Virus record (IMG/VR): IMGVR_UViG_3300046004_002364
Span: 1-34,425 of that record
DNA: 34,425 nucleotides
DNA from: a virus
Direction: 5' to 3' (one strand)
Part shown: positions 11,321-19,826 of the stretch, piece by piece
Layout: the number at the start of each line of letters is the position of its first letter
Position numbering within the stretch: position 1 is the first letter of the stretch
Translations under genes and position numbers: made by a program
Notes under the pieces: generated by a model
Database searches by the model: none
The model's input: the letters and a program-made list of their open reading frames with translations, nothing else
Told to the model about the DNA's origin: nothing

Positions 11321-12220
11321 ATGTCATTTGCAGACCTCAAGCGTTCTTCCAATTCCTCGTTCGAGAAACTCACGAAAGAACTTGCTAAACAAAATACCAC
11401 CTATACAGATCCCGATGAGGGCAAATATTGGAAGCATACAGTCGATAAGGCTGGTAACGGCTACGCTGTCATTCGCTTCCTTCCTGCACCGAAGAACGAA
11501 GATATTCCTTTCGTTCGCATCTGGGACCATGGATTCCAAGGTCCAACCGGGCTTTGGTATATCGAGCGGTCGTTAACGACTATCGGTAAAGATGATCCCG
11601 TATCAGAACATAACAGCATTCTTTGGAATACTGGTCTTGACTCTGATAAGGAGATCGCGCGCAAGCAGAAGCGTCGCTTGGCATACCACAGCAACATCTA
11701 TGTTGTGAAGGATCCAGGCAATCCTGCAAACGAAGGCAAAGTCTTCTTGTACAAGTATGGCAAGAAGATCTTCGATAAGCTGAACGATCTGATGAACCCA
11801 GGTTTTGAGGACGAGAAGCCAGTAAATCCTTTCGATCTTTGGGCAGGTGCTAACTTCAAGCTCAAAATTCGTAAGGTTGAGGGTTACCCCAACTACGATA
11901 AGTCTGAATTCGATACTCCCGCACCACTGTTCGATGATGACAGTGAGCTTGAGCGGGTCTACAACGAGGAGCGTTCGCTCATTGAAATTGTAGATCTGAA
12001 GCAATTCAAGTCTTATGAAGATCTCAAGACTCGTTTAAATACAGTCCTTGCACTCTCTGCGGAGCCTGCAAAGATTCGTGGTGTTGATCTGGATGAAAAT
12101 GAATATCGTGCACCTGCACCGAAATTCAAGGAGGCTGCAGCAGTTTCTGCTCCTACCTCCACAGTCAGTGATGATGACGATGATCTCGATTTCTTTAAAC
12201 GGCTTGCCGAAGAAGATTGA
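11321..12220 (+). CDS. 32: Single-stranded DNA-binding protein, T4 gp32-like
   Basis: 299 aa from ATG 11321 behind TAGGAG; an upstream in-frame extension into gene 59 is not credible. The N-terminus carries a basic patch LKRSS (LAST-like, for cooperativity). The core AGNGYAVIRFLPAP...WYIE...NIYVVKDPGNPANEGKVFLYKYGKKIFDKL...GANFKLKIRKVEGYPNYDKSEF is gp32. The tail is acidic (DDDDDLDFF), the usual partner-binding C-terminus. There is no cysteine at all: where T4 has its His-Cys3 zinc site this protein has RSLTTIGKDDPVSEHN, as in cyanophage relatives. It coats ssDNA in replication, recombination and repair. Confidence 0.95.
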   Translation: MSFADLKRSSNSSFEKLTKELAKQNTTYTDPDEGKYWKHTVDKAGNGYAVIRFLPAPKNEDIPFVRIWDHGFQGPTGLWYIERSLTTIGKDDPVSEHNSILWNTGLDSDKEIARKQKRRLAYHSNIYVVKDPGNPANEGKVFLYKYGKKIFDKLNDLMNPGFEDEKPVNPFDLWAGANFKLKIRKVEGYPNYDKSEFDTPAPLFDDDSELERVYNEERSLIEIVDLKQFKSYEDLKTRLNTVLALSAEPAKIRGVDLDENEYRAPAPKFKEAAAVSAPTSTVSDDDDDLDFFKRLAEED

Positions 12221-12229
12221 TAAGGTGGG

Positions 12230-12258
12230 AAAGGGCGACTTCGGTCGCCCTTTCTTTT
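12230..12258 (+). terminator. Terminator after gene 32, probably bidirectional
   Basis: AAAGGGCGA (12230-12238) pairs with TCGCCCTTT (12245-12253) around a cTTCGg loop, followed by CTTTT. The convergent minus-strand tail operon ends at 12260, so the stem can serve both directions. Confidence 0.88.
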
Positions 12259-12259
12259 A

Positions 12260-14302
12260 TTACCTAAGCGTTGCTCCGCGAGATGTTTGAGTGTATATGA
12301 TCTTTGGAAATCCCATACGAGTCAAGTAGAATTCGACTCCGGCTTTATCAGAAGACGTAGGCATGTTCTGAATCGTAGAAGAACCGCTTGGCGCATTCAT
12401 GTTAACTGGATCTGATTTTGTTACAGCAACCGGTTTAGGAGTCTTCGTTGCAGCAACTGTAGCTGTTCTTTCTTTTGCGGCTCTTGCAATATTTCCTGAC
12501 ATCGTATCATTTACCGTTGAAAGCTGAGATCCACTTGTAGGTGTCATCTCACCTAATCCGGCACGTAGAATATTTCCAATGGCTTCGATTGCGCCTTTGC
12601 CTATATTTGCTCCAACCGTCGTAACTTGCTCGAGTATGCTCGAGCCACCTCCTCCTTCAATAGTTGATCCAGTACCAGGACCCACTACAGTTACGTGAAT
12701 ATGTCCGCCTGTTGCACCCGCAGATGCATCTTTATATTCGTCTAATATCTTCACTTTATATCCATTAGCATCTGCAGCTGCTTTTACTCTATCAGCAACA
12801 GCTGTTGATTGTGATGGATCTTTAATAGTAAAGTCGAAGGCAAGTCCTTCATTGTGTTTAGACGTGCGACCTTTATGATAACTATCGCTAAATGCTGTGA
12901 ATCTTGTCAGCTCTGGTATTTGTGCTTGGACTATCTTTGCGAATTCAATGGTTTTTGAAGCTGCTTGTCCGCCGCTGATTGCTTCTTGCGATTTAAGTCT
13001 CAATCCATCGTAATTCGAACCATCTGGAGTAGCATTTGGTGTTGCAGCAGAAGCGGGCGTTGCGTTTGGTGTTGCAGGTGCAGCAGAAGCGGGCGTTGCG
13101 TTTGGTGTTGGAGTCGGTGCAGAAACTTTTGATGGAGCAGCATTCGAAGAGGAAACCATGGGAGTCGGAGTAGCATTCGATCGAGTTGAACTTGGTGTTG
13201 CAGCTCTTGATCCTGAATTATTAGGCGCAGCAGAAGATGCATTAACACGCGAAGAACTGCTACTTGAAGACGGAGCCATAGTCGGCTGAGTAGAACCAGA
13301 ATTAGGTGCAATCGCTGGAGTTGTTGGAGCAACCGAAGAAGGAGTTATTGCACTCGGAACTGCTTCATTTGCTTCGCTTGGAACACTTAATTTTGTCTGA
13401 GGCGCTGTCTTAGGAGAAGATTGCGTATTACCTTGAGTAATATTTGGTGTTGCGGTTGAAGTTTCAACTTTTGAATCTGAAGCAGAAGAACCTCCAGTAA
13501 AAAAATCTAATCCGTCAGAAACAACACCAGCAACATCTTTTACAAAATTAAATACACTTTTAATGCCACTGGCGAGTGACTTAAATGCTTCTTGTACTGG
13601 TTCAAACTGTGCAGCTATTAATCCGCCCACGAGTAATGCTACGCCTATTCCAGTAGTATCAGATTTTTCGGCATCGGGTTTAGAATTTTGCTCGACAGGA
13701 GATGCATCTCCAGATTTCGCCTCGATGGCAGCTTCTTTAGTTGCTACTAAATTTCTGTTAGCTATTTTTTTTTGATTGTCTAAGCGTTGCTTCAGATAAC
13801 CATCAATCGTAGCCAGCTTCTCTATCATCTGAACGATAGGAGAATTGATTTTTATACTTGGCGCAGGGAGTTTTCCGCTTCCAGTACGAGTTTTTACTCT
13901 TTGCTTCGCAGCTTCTCCGGTTGCTCCCATATTATTTACGACAGAATTGGCAGCTTTACTCTTATCATATGATCGTTCTTCTGGAGTTACACCTTGTGTG
14001 ATGCCTTGATAGGCAGCTTCAATTAGTTTACTGAAAGTAGGGTTCGCCGCATTTTTTGTTTTTCGATCAATCCATACACCACTGTTAAGATCCCACACGT
14101 ATTCTGTTTTACCGAGTTTTACAATTGGTCGAGAAGTATCGATACGAACACGCTTCTTCTTTCCTTCAGAAGAATTTTCAACTTGAAGTTTATTTAAAAG
14201 TGAAAGCAATCCTTCTGGTGCTCTTATTTTTGATTTTTGATCTACCCAGCCGTCGCTTGTTTTAATGAAGGTTTGACCACCAATTGTAACTGGTTCAGCC
14301 AT
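12260..14302 (-). CDS. Tail protein with LAS/M15-type peptidase domain
   Basis: 680 aa. Order: N-terminal beta repeats that open alike (GGQTFIKTSDGWVDQKS and LGKTEYVWDLNSGVWIDRKT), a module at about 118-205 shared with the next gene upstream, a hydrophobic segment (GIGVALLVGGLIAAQF), a long Ser/Thr/Ala/Pro linker with tandem repeats, then a domain at about 430-540 holding SKHNEGLAFDF and GGHIHV. The H-x6-D...HxH set is that of zinc LAS/M15 D-Ala-D-Ala-type peptidases. A C-terminal module (LRAGLGEM...NDTMSGN) is also shared with the neighbour. It probably cuts peptide cross-links during tail penetration. Start coupled by TAATG. The enzymatic reading is from motifs only. Confidence 0.7.
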   Translation of the reverse strand: MAEPVTIGGQTFIKTSDGWVDQKSKIRAPEGLLSLLNKLQVENSSEGKKKRVRIDTSRPIVKLGKTEYVWDLNSGVWIDRKTKNAANPTFSKLIEAAYQGITQGVTPEERSYDKSKAANSVVNNMGATGEAAKQRVKTRTGSGKLPAPSIKINSPIVQMIEKLATIDGYLKQRLDNQKKIANRNLVATKEAAIEAKSGDASPVEQNSKPDAEKSDTTGIGVALLVGGLIAAQFEPVQEAFKSLASGIKSVFNFVKDVAGVVSDGLDFFTGGSSASDSKVETSTATPNITQGNTQSSPKTAPQTKLSVPSEANEAVPSAITPSSVAPTTPAIAPNSGSTQPTMAPSSSSSSSRVNASSAAPNNSGSRAATPSSTRSNATPTPMVSSSNAAPSKVSAPTPTPNATPASAAPATPNATPASAATPNATPDGSNYDGLRLKSQEAISGGQAASKTIEFAKIVQAQIPELTRFTAFSDSYHKGRTSKHNEGLAFDFTIKDPSQSTAVADRVKAAADANGYKVKILDEYKDASAGATGGHIHVTVVGPGTGSTIEGGGGSSILEQVTTVGANIGKGAIEAIGNILRAGLGEMTPTSGSQLSTVNDTMSGNIARAAKERTATVAATKTPKPVAVTKSDPVNMNAPSGSSTIQNMPTSSDKAGVEFYLTRMGFPKIIYTQTSRGATLR
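13044..13110 (-). repeat. 31-bp direct repeats in the Ala/Pro linker
   Basis: A 31-base unit occurs perfectly at 13044-13074 and 13080-13110, period 36. It encodes repeats of the ATPNATPASAA type in the linker of the tail peptidase. Prone to unequal recombination. Confidence 0.9.
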
Positions 14303-16602
14303 TATGCAGCCAATCTATGATATTGGAGATAAGCTTCAACTGAACCGTTTCCTGGAAAATTAGGATCAAGACATTCCAACTTGCCATCGTTCGAAGCATT
14401 AGCTTGGCGAATAGAAGATGCGCCTGCAGATTCTTTTTGAGTTGCAGCCTGAGCGGCGTCTGCATTTCCTAAATCAACTGCGTTTTGTATCTGTGCTGAA
14501 GTACGGGCTAATTGCGCAGTTGTTGTAGATTCTCCTTGAACTGGCGTAGCCGAGCTTGTATTGCCTCGCATAGTATCATTAAATCCGGACAATTGAGATC
14601 CAGTTGTAGGTTTCATCTCACCTAATCCAGCGCGTAGTACTGTACCGATAGCTTCCATTGCGCCTTTACCTAAACCAATAGCGCTTGATAGCAGGCCACT
14701 ATTTCCAAGCTCGGCAGAAGAAATTTTAGGACCAGAGCCTGCAGCATAAAAGCCTTCGACTTTTGCTAAAGCTTGCATGAATCTTACTTTTTCGTCGTGA
14801 GTAAAATCTGTATATTTTTTATTTGGATCAACTCTTGCGGTTCCAATAACTTTTGCTGGATGATCAGGATCAGTTGCCCAATTTTCTAACGTCTGTCCAA
14901 TAGGTCCGTTTGAATATTCGCTTTTAAGCAACGCGTCCATCGCAGCGAAGCCCGCTACGCGTGTAGGAAAGACTGCGACTGGTGGACCGTTTGTCGACGG
15001 TGATGAGCCTACGGAACCATAAGATCTTGCAAGTGATCCGTCCATAATATTACCAGGATTATTTGTGCGGGCTGGAAGAGTTCCTCCGCGTCTCTCTGTG
15101 GTACCATCTGCATACGTAACAGTTGTATATCCAGCGCCACCTTCAACAACACCCGTAATAGGTTTGTTTTGGCCAGCTGTTGCACTTGTCGTAGAAGTTA
15201 CTGGTGCAGCTGCTAAAGAATCTGTAGAAGCTGGAGAACTCGGTGTTGCCATCGCGTCAGATTTTGGTTTTAAACCAGCAGCGGGTTGAGCATCTTTTAG
15301 AGCATCTTCTTCTTCTGTCCAATCCCAATACGCAGATATAATATCATATATTAAAAATGCGCTCGAGGCGACAGTAATAAGAGTAAGTAGAGCTCCCGGT
15401 ATGACGCCAATTCCTGTTGCAGCAATCCCAATACCTACTAAAGCTCTTGCAAGTAAAGGCATAATCTTTTTTGCAAAGAATGTTTTACCAAAGCGCTTTT
15501 GCAAAAATGCTACCCATCTTTGACCCTTTGGTCCTGATAACCAGCCACCTCCACTTGTTACAGCAGCTCGCTTTGCCGCTCTTCCAGTGACAGGATCTCT
15601 GAAACCAGAACCTTTAAGAGAAGGAGCTACCTGTGGCGCCGCCCGAATTTTTGCAATATTAGCACGAGCATCTTTAATTTTTCCAAAGGTTTTTACACCT
15701 CGATATGCACCATAACCGGCCAAGCCACCTGCCATGGCATAATCATATGGTCCTGGTTTTTGAGGCGCTGACGCCTGAGTGCCATTCGCTTCTTCTCCAG
15801 TTCCAGTTATATTTTCAAATATACTCTTTCCAGTAAATCTTTTAACAAGATACTCTGCTACTAGCCCTGCAATTCCTCCACGAAGTCCTTTTAATAGGTA
15901 TCCAACAATTGAACCTGTGCTTGATACTCCTTCGGCGAGCGGACCAAGAAAATCAAATTTTTCGTTAAAGGCTTTATAACTATCTTTGAGTCGATCGAGT
16001 TCTTTCGTATCTAAATTACCTAAGGCTAAAAGACCGAGTCCTGCAATTCCTGCCGCGGCTAAGATAGTTTTTGTGAGTGTAATAGCTCTGCTTTTTACGG
16101 TGCTATCATCCGACTTACCGCTAAATTTTTCAGATAACTTAGTAAAGATGCTTTCTTTTTGGCCGCCGCTTTCAATAGAGCTTTCTCGTTCAGCTTGGGC
16201 TTGTTGAACGAATGCATCTCTTTCAAACTTAATTTGAGCCTGAAGAGTTTTGTCAATTGACGAAAGATAATTGACTGCAACAACTAAAAGCTTTTCAGTA
16301 GGCATATTCACATTGACAGCGGGAGCCGATGTTTTCTTCAGAGCAGGAAGTGTTCCTCCTCCAGTCACTTTGCCTTTCGCGGCCGATCCAGCGATACCAA
16401 AATTATTTACTATCGTTTTAGGCGCAGGAGTTAATGCTCCACCAACCGCTGCGCCGATGCCTTGACCGATACCACCGACAGCAGAACCCGCACCTTGTGC
16501 TAGACCGCCAACAGCAGCACCTGCACCAGAAAGAGCTCCGCCTAGCACGTTTCCTATCATGCCGCCGCCTAGAAAAAGCGCTCTGCCCAAAGCTGCTACC
16601 AT
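14302..16602 (-). CDS. Large tail protein with lysozyme-like (NNPGNI) domain; tape-measure/hub candidate
   Basis: 766 aa. The N-terminus is a long Gly/Ala zipper (about 10-60). The shared module (about 63-146) with the downstream gene follows, then hydrophobic helices (TILAAAGIAGLGLLAL; ALVGIGIAATGIGVIPGALLTLITVASSAFLIY). The domain at about 510-617 has TNNPGNIMDG, VFPTRVAGFAAMDALL and VRFMQALAKVEGF, the signature of phage-tail lysozyme-like glycosidases. The C-terminal module has LRAGLGEMKPTTGSQLS. It is likely a virion protein that degrades the glycan strand and spans the membrane on injection. It stands right after a gp26-family gene with a frameshift extension, the usual place of a tape measure; that role is inference. 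TAATG overlaps at both ends. Confidence 0.72.
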   Translation of the reverse strand: MVAALGRALFLGGGMIGNVLGGALSGAGAAVGGLAQGAGSAVGGIGQGIGAAVGGALTPAPKTIVNNFGIAGSAAKGKVTGGGTLPALKKTSAPAVNVNMPTEKLLVVAVNYLSSIDKTLQAQIKFERDAFVQQAQAERESSIESGGQKESIFTKLSEKFSGKSDDSTVKSRAITLTKTILAAAGIAGLGLLALGNLDTKELDRLKDSYKAFNEKFDFLGPLAEGVSSTGSIVGYLLKGLRGGIAGLVAEYLVKRFTGKSIFENITGTGEEANGTQASAPQKPGPYDYAMAGGLAGYGAYRGVKTFGKIKDARANIAKIRAAPQVAPSLKGSGFRDPVTGRAAKRAAVTSGGGWLSGPKGQRWVAFLQKRFGKTFFAKKIMPLLARALVGIGIAATGIGVIPGALLTLITVASSAFLIYDIISAYWDWTEEEDALKDAQPAAGLKPKSDAMATPSSPASTDSLAAAPVTSTTSATAGQNKPITGVVEGGAGYTTVTYADGTTERRGGTLPARTNNPGNIMDGSLARSYGSVGSSPSTNGPPVAVFPTRVAGFAAMDALLKSEYSNGPIGQTLENWATDPDHPAKVIGTARVDPNKKYTDFTHDEKVRFMQALAKVEGFYAAGSGPKISSAELGNSGLLSSAIGLGKGAMEAIGTVLRAGLGEMKPTTGSQLSGFNDTMRGNTSSATPVQGESTTTAQLARTSAQIQNAVDLGNADAAQAATQKESAGASSIRQANASNDGKLECLDPNFPGNGSVEAYLQYHRLAA

Positions 16603-16784
16603 TACTTTCTTCTACTCTCTATTTCTTGTTTCTGCTCTTCAAGGTGAGCCATTAACAAATCAACGTAAAGATCTCTTTCATAAGGTATCAAATTTTCAAT
16701 CTCAGTGATCGAATATTTGTGATGCTGAGCCAAAGCAAAGATCATACTATAGTAGTTTTGAAGCGAGTTGTGACTCAGCGCCAC
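16602..16784 (-). CDS. Frameshift extension of the gp26-family protein (tail assembly chaperone-like)
   Basis: 60 codons in the -1 frame relative to the preceding gene, overlapping its last 10 bases. The only start is a GTG at 16784 with no Shine-Dalgarno. The sequence MIFALAHHHKYS-like then IENLIPYERDLYVDLLMAHLEEQKQEI resembles the small downstream partner found with phage tail assembly chaperones (lambda T-like position). The upstream frame ends GAT TTT TTT ATG, an in-frame T-TTT-TTT slippery heptamer nine bases before its stop. A -1 slip would read on as TAT GTG GCG and give a 294-residue fusion. Independent translation by coupling is the alternative. Confidence 0.7.
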   Translation of the reverse strand: MALSHNSLQNYYSMIFALAQHHKYSITEIENLIPYERDLYVDLLMAHLEEQKQEIESRRK

Positions 16785-17485
16785 ATAAAAAAATCTTTGA
16801 GATTCGTTAACTCGATACTCCTATCATTACCAAGTTCATTCGTGTATACGATCTTATGATACAGTTTCGGCATCTTCTCAAAGAATTCGCGAATCTTTTC
16901 AAAAGAATTGACTGGCAACTGATCCAGAAACTCTTCGAGTTCTTCATCGCTATATTCAGAAGCAGGATAAATTTCTTCTTCTGTCATGATCGTATCGATA
17001 CAGTTAATAATGAAGAACGTCATCAGATCGACTTCGTTGTCAAACTGTGTAATCTTATCAGTGATGCTCGCACTCGGATACTTCATGATCATTGAAATAC
17101 TATCAGACAACTTAATCGTCGAATCGACACCTTCTGGCATTTCGACTTCGATCGAATCGAGATTCAGTTCAAAGTTATAAACATTATCGTCTTCGTTATC
17201 ACGATAAGATAGCTTAACGATGTTATTGACTGATTTCGCACGAAGCTTTAAGAACAAATATTCAAGATCGAAAGTTGTGAGCTTATCGACATTAAAGTCA
17301 TCGTCTTGCACGCATAGTCTTAAGATCTGCTTAATGGCTCTGATCACGTCGGTGTCTTCTCCACCTTGTTGTGAAATCAGTAAAATCTTTTCTTCTTTCA
17401 CCAAGAATGGTCGAAAGAGAATCTTTTTCTTCGAAGAGGGGATCGTCACGTCAAAGAGTGGTTGATCAATTTTTGGTAAAGGCAT
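16775..17485 (-). CDS. 26: Baseplate hub assembly protein, T4 gp26/gp51 family (T4_baseplate)
   Basis: 236 aa (T4 gp26 208 aa), with AGGAG upstream. The opening MPLPKIDQPLFDVTIPSSKKKILFRPFLVKEEKILLI and the segment LTTFDLEYLFLKLRAKSVNNIV are the clearest signatures of the T4 baseplate protein family (Pfam T4_baseplate). The C-terminal third is helical and acidic. The family acts in hub assembly; by gene position and the frameshift at its end it looks like a tail assembly chaperone feeding the large protein encoded next. Being first after a short gap in the minus operon, it has its own ribosome site. Confidence 0.83.
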   Translation of the reverse strand: MPLPKIDQPLFDVTIPSSKKKILFRPFLVKEEKILLISQQGGEDTDVIRAIKQILRLCVQDDDFNVDKLTTFDLEYLFLKLRAKSVNNIVKLSYRDNEDDNVYNFELNLDSIEVEMPEGVDSTIKLSDSISMIMKYPSASITDKITQFDNEVDLMTFFIINCIDTIMTEEEIYPASEYSDEELEEFLDQLPVNSFEKIREFFEKMPKLYHKIVYTNELGNDRSIELTNLKDFFMWR

Positions 17486-17508
17486 TATATATTCTCCTAG
17501 GTTTAAAA

Positions 17509-19227
17509 TTATGCAATTGTGAGCGTACGCAATGTAGGAATAGGAACATCTGTTACGATGGCTTTTTGAAATGTCTCTGGTGGAAGAGGAGAAACAGAGC
17601 CGCGAATTCGGCCAGGGAAATCTCCTATAATCGTAGTTTCATTTGTTAGATCTGTCAGTTCTAGACTTGAATTTAAAGTAGCCAATGTACTTCCAGCGCT
17701 GCCGGCAGTAAAAATTCCGTCTGAATTTCTTCCGGTATCTGTTACAATAATTTGATCTTTAAACGACTTATCATCTTTATTGTTTTTTGGCGGAATTCTA
17801 TTGATTCGAAGGTCTGTAAAAGAGAACGTGATGTTCAGCTTCATGAGAGTGTTTTCTTCGCTCCATGACATATTCATGCTTTGTATTCCAGTGGGAAACA
17901 CGTCATATATATTGTATGTCATGACTTGATTCTGAGATCTGTCATATACGAATACGTTTACATTCGGACACGAGTACGTATCTTTATATGCGATCTCGTA
18001 AGGTTTTCTTCCGTTGGTATCATTATTCATATTCGCGCCACCAAAAGAGTCGCGATTGACGATTAGATTTAACCACTCTTCGAAGTATTCTACAACTAAA
18101 GCCTCTTTATCGACGATAAATTGTAAAGTAAAGTCGCCGACGTTTACACCATATGCAACGTTCTCGACTGGACCAAATCCATATCTTCGAATGTTTTGCT
18201 CTTGTAAAAGATTTACAGAAGGAAGAACCACGTTATCGCATCTCATCGTAAGAAGAGAATCGAGATTCTGAGCACTAAATTTTGATCTTGTCCATAACAT
18301 CGGAGCAAAGACTACTAAGAAGCTATGAGTAGGAAGTACGCTATCAGCGCCAGAAACTTCGGCTCGGAATCTACCGATATTAAATGTGCCTTTAGTACGT
18401 TCACCTGTACTGAAGGCTGAATCAACAGTTATAGTATCTTGTTGTAAATTGTTATTAATACTCTTGTCAATTTCAACCTTCGCGCTTTTTGTTGTTTTGA
18501 TAGTATTTGTATTTTTATTCGTTTTACCATTTTTACCAGAACTTCCAATTCTGCCTTGTTCTTCAAGTCGTTGTAATCTTTCACTGCGATTCTTTATAGT
18601 TTCTTGAGTGTGTGGTGTAACACTATTGTATCTTCTAACATCCAGCGTATCATTAGCACGGCCCTGGGCCACAGCGGCACTTTTCTTCTGAGCTTCGTTT
18701 ATTTTCTTTTGTTTTTCTAGTGCTGTACCGCTGCCGGCCCTGATCTGACTGATCTCTGTCTTGAGAGCTGCTTGACGTTTTGCGGTAATTGCTGCTTCTT
18801 TAACGCGATCTGCCTCATTTAATCTAACAGCGCGCTGTCCTACTGTCTCTTGCTTAGCCGGCGCGGCTTGTTGTTGTTTAGTTGGAGCAGCAGGTTTTGC
18901 TGCGGCCGGTTTTGCGGTTGAGGGTGGTCGATTATTTTGTTCTTGTTTAGGAGAGACAGCTCGTTGTTGTCTAGTTGGAGCAGCAGGTTTTGCAGTTGGT
19001 GCTGCTGAAGTTGACAAAGAAGGTACAACCGAGCTGACTTCTTGACTAGGAGATATTGCGTTAGTTGTGCTACTAGGTGGGACAACAATAGTTCTCGATC
19101 CGCCGCTGCGGACAGTGGTACTATCTGATGTTGTTTCAGTTATTGACCTTGCATCTTGCGTTACGCTTCGATCAGATCTTTGAATTTCTTGAGTATAATT
19201 TGTACCTGTTACTATTGGAGATGCCAT
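17509..19227 (-). CDS. 54: Tail-tube-like baseplate protein (gp54/gp48 group) with long disordered N-terminus
   Basis: 572 aa. Residues 1-270 are low complexity (Ser/Thr, then Ala/Lys/Pro/Gln repeats and a charged coiled region), unlike T4 gp54 (320 aa). The C-terminal half, about 280-480, reads THSFLVVF..., NVVLPSVNLLQEQNIRRYGFGPVENVAYGVNVGDFTLQFIVD...VVEYFEEWLNLI...YDVFPTGIQSMNMSW...LMKLNITFSFTDL. This is the beta-barrel tail-tube fold shared by gp19, gp54 and gp48. It probably starts the tail tube on the baseplate (gp54 role) since a separate gp48 is encoded divergently. The gene symbol is a best guess. TAATG overlap with the gene upstream. Confidence 0.65.
   Translation of the reverse strand: MASPIVTGTNYTQEIQRSDRSVTQDARSITETTSDSTTVRSGGSRTIVVPPSSTTNAISPSQEVSSVVPSLSTSAAPTAKPAAPTRQQRAVSPKQEQNNRPPSTAKPAAAKPAAPTKQQQAAPAKQETVGQRAVRLNEADRVKEAAITAKRQAALKTEISQIRAGSGTALEKQKKINEAQKKSAAVAQGRANDTLDVRRYNSVTPHTQETIKNRSERLQRLEEQGRIGSSGKNGKTNKNTNTIKTTKSAKVEIDKSINNNLQQDTITVDSAFSTGERTKGTFNIGRFRAEVSGADSVLPTHSFLVVFAPMLWTRSKFSAQNLDSLLTMRCDNVVLPSVNLLQEQNIRRYGFGPVENVAYGVNVGDFTLQFIVDKEALVVEYFEEWLNLIVNRDSFGGANMNNDTNGRKPYEIAYKDTYSCPNVNVFVYDRSQNQVMTYNIYDVFPTGIQSMNMSWSEENTLMKLNITFSFTDLRINRIPPKNNKDDKSFKDQIIVTDTGRNSDGIFTAGSAGSTLATLNSSLELTDLTNETTIIGDFPGRIRGSVSPLPPETFQKAIVTDVPIPTLRTLTIA
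18871..18993 (-). repeat. Near-identical 30-bp repeats in the Ala/Lys/Pro-rich region
   Basis: A 30-base unit at 18871-18900 recurs at 18964-18993 with one mismatch, encoding the AKPAAPTKQQ / AKPAAPTRQQ repeats of the disordered N-terminus. Confidence 0.85.
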
Positions 19228-19826
19228 TACTTAGTAACTCCTAACATTTTTTTCGTATCCATCCAAACTTGATTCTTTCTTGCTTTGACGAAACGTTCTG
19301 TTGGTAAGAAGAGCGCGATATCCCATTCCGATGGATAGACGTACATAAACTTTGATTGCACATGAGAAGTCAAATAATGCTTAATGCACGGAGCATACCA
19401 TCTTAGCTTTGCTGCCTGAGTCATGAGTTGATAGCTGAGTTTCAGGCGAGTCGACTCGTCATAACGAGTGTTATTTGCAAAGTCATATAAGCCGTCCATC
19501 AACTTCGCTCTGAGTTGCAAAGGCAAATAGTGTAGATTCAATCCCATAAATCCGCCTTTAACTTTCTTATATGGAAAGATCAAAGGAAATCTATCGTAAT
19601 ATGGAAGCTCTTCTTTATGTTTTGGATCATAGTAGAACATGTACATCGAGCCAAGCAAAGGCTGAGTAGTCATACGACTGACGTCACCTTTCATCATCTC
19701 ACGCTCATTAATACGATTGATTTTACCAGCAGTATCTCGAAACCAGTCACGCGCAGAGTTCGTCCGCGCAGGAATTTGTCCTGAACGAACACCTTGTGTG
19801 ATGATGGTATCAAATACGATTGCCAT
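19227..19826 (-). CDS. Conserved T4-like structural/assembly protein, unknown role
   Basis: 199 aa, TAATG-coupled on both sides. Phrases such as GSMYMFYYDPKHKEELPYYDRFPLIFPYKK, GFMGLNLHYLPLQLRAKLMDGLYD and YLTSHVQSKFMYVYPSEWDIALFLPTERFVK are strongly conserved, by my recollection, in T4-like cyanophages and relatives, next to gene 4. In T4 the neighbours of gene 4 are genes 2 (DNA end protector) and 53. I cannot prove that this is gp2 and leave it unnamed. Lying between gp4 and the tail-tube-like protein in a late operon, a head/tail assembly role is likely. Confidence 0.72.
   Translation of the reverse strand: MAIVFDTIITQGVRSGQIPARTNSARDWFRDTAGKINRINEREMMKGDVSRMTTQPLLGSMYMFYYDPKHKEELPYYDRFPLIFPYKKVKGGFMGLNLHYLPLQLRAKLMDGLYDFANNTRYDESTRLKLSYQLMTQAAKLRWYAPCIKHYLTSHVQSKFMYVYPSEWDIALFLPTERFVKARKNQVWMDTKKMLGVTK

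Noticed and set aside
13000-13332. Leu/Gln-rich frame on the minus strand within the tail peptidase gene
   Set aside because: Out-of-frame shadow of the repetitive Ala/Pro linker; no ribosome site and composition follows the repeats.
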